A program made the position numbers and the translations under genes. A stretch of 5,565 nucleotides of DNA from Planctomycetota bacterium (lineage in GTDB: Bacteria > Planctomycetota > Planctomycetia > Planctomycetales > Planctomycetaceae): NCBI GenBank assembly GCA_023429275.1, contig JAEYWB010000445.1:1-5565 (forward strand), in the 5' to 3' direction. Of the stretch, positions 5,116-5,565 are shown piece after piece; positions within the stretch are counted from its first letter, which is position 1; the number at the start of each line of letters is the position of its first letter. The notes beneath the pieces are model-generated. The model was given only the letters and a program-made list of their open reading frames with translations, searched no databases and had not been told where the DNA came from.

Positions 5116-5565
5116 GTGACGCTCCCTTTCTCGAGATGCCGCCTCAGCTCGTTCTGGCGGTAGAAGAACCCATCCTCGAGCAGGCTCATGATCTTGGACT
5201 CGGTCAGCAGAAAGCCGACGAGTCCTCCCGGGGGCTCGAACTCGATGCGATCGATGAGACGTGTCGAGCGCCCCTGGGCTTCGAAGATGTGCTCGTGCCG
5301 CCACTTCTTCATCACCCCTTTCCGCTGCTCCTCGACAATGAGCTGCGGGGGGGTGAGGGCGACGATCTCGTGCTCCATCTTCTGGACTTGTCCCATTCCG
5401 ACCATCTCGAAGTGAATCCGCGAGCCGAGCGAGATGATCTCGGGCGGATTGACGAAACGCAGCCCTGTCGACGGATCGCTCACCTTGATGACGTTGGCCG
5501 GGCGGATGAGGAACTCGAATACGTCGTCGATGTGACAGTTGAGAATGAGCTCGTCTTCAAACAGG
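5112..5565 (-). CDS. SRPBCC (START/Bet v 1-like) family protein, N-terminus beyond the window
   Basis: The last 150 residues of a cytoplasmic protein of the SRPBCC ligand-binding fold. An apparent GTG start at 5483 is misleading: the same frame stays open to the window edge and encodes FEDELILNCHIDDVFEFLIR, the typical first strand and helix of this fold, so only a few residues should be missing. Other family-like features are the RPANVIKVSDP segment, a central HEIVALTPPQLIVEEQRKG, KKWRHEHIFE (visible residues 86-95), the RLIDRIEFEPPGG strand and turn, and a final helix with FFYRQNELRRHL. It resembles the COG4276-type SRPBCC proteins, for which no defined reaction is known to me; a small hydrophobic ligand is usual for the fold. 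It overlaps the downstream membrane protein gene by ATGA. Fold assignment is good; the specific role is unknown. Confidence 0.8.
   Translation of the reverse strand, partial: LFEDELILNCHIDDVFEFLIRPANVIKVSDPSTGLRFVNPPEIISLGSRIHFEMVGMGQVQKMEHEIVALTPPQLIVEEQRKGVMKKWRHEHIFEAQGRSTRLIDRIEFEPPGGLVGFLLTESKIMSLLEDGFFYRQNELRRHLEKGSVT

Overview
The window looks like chromosomal DNA from a high-GC bacterium. The protein sequences and layout (a Tad locus with roomy intergenic gaps, flanked by a DUF4272 protein and an SRPBCC protein) fit a planctomycete best. That assignment is an impression from protein style, not a database result.

Layout: (1) A minus-strand gene (37-714) encodes a full-length DUF4272-family protein of unknown function. 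(2) A 424-nt divergent gap (715-1138) holds a short palindrome (757-773) and a possible 37-codon leader ORF (1015-1128) whose stop codon lies in the ribosome binding site of the next gene. (3) Three plus-strand genes form the motor and inner-membrane platform of a Tad (tight adherence, Flp-type) pilus: the CpaF/TadA ATPase (1139-2485), TadB (2610-3599) and TadC (3733-4659). (4) A 99-nt convergent gap (4660-4758) is packed with GC-rich hairpins. (5) Two minus-strand genes overlap by ATGA: a SRPBCC/START-like protein whose 5' end runs off the window (5112-5565) and a 118-residue two-helix membrane protein (4759-5115).

How they work together: by family knowledge, the hexameric CpaF ATPase docks on the TadB/TadC platform and drives assembly of Flp-type pilins into a fibre. 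Pilin, prepilin peptidase, secretin (CpaC/RcpA), CpaB and CpaE/TadZ genes are not in the window, so they must lie elsewhere if the system works. The flanking genes point the opposite way and are probably not part of the pilus operon.

The most unusual non-coding structure is in the tadB-tadC gap. It holds two five-unit arrays of the 7-base pattern AGGANNN, one on each strand facing each other, and the second ends 13 nt before a tadC start that has no visible Shine-Dalgarno sequence. A strong hairpin also sits just after the cpaF stop. I see no CRISPR, tRNA, rRNA, insertion sequence or defence system, and no clearly novel protein system; the core is a known machine.
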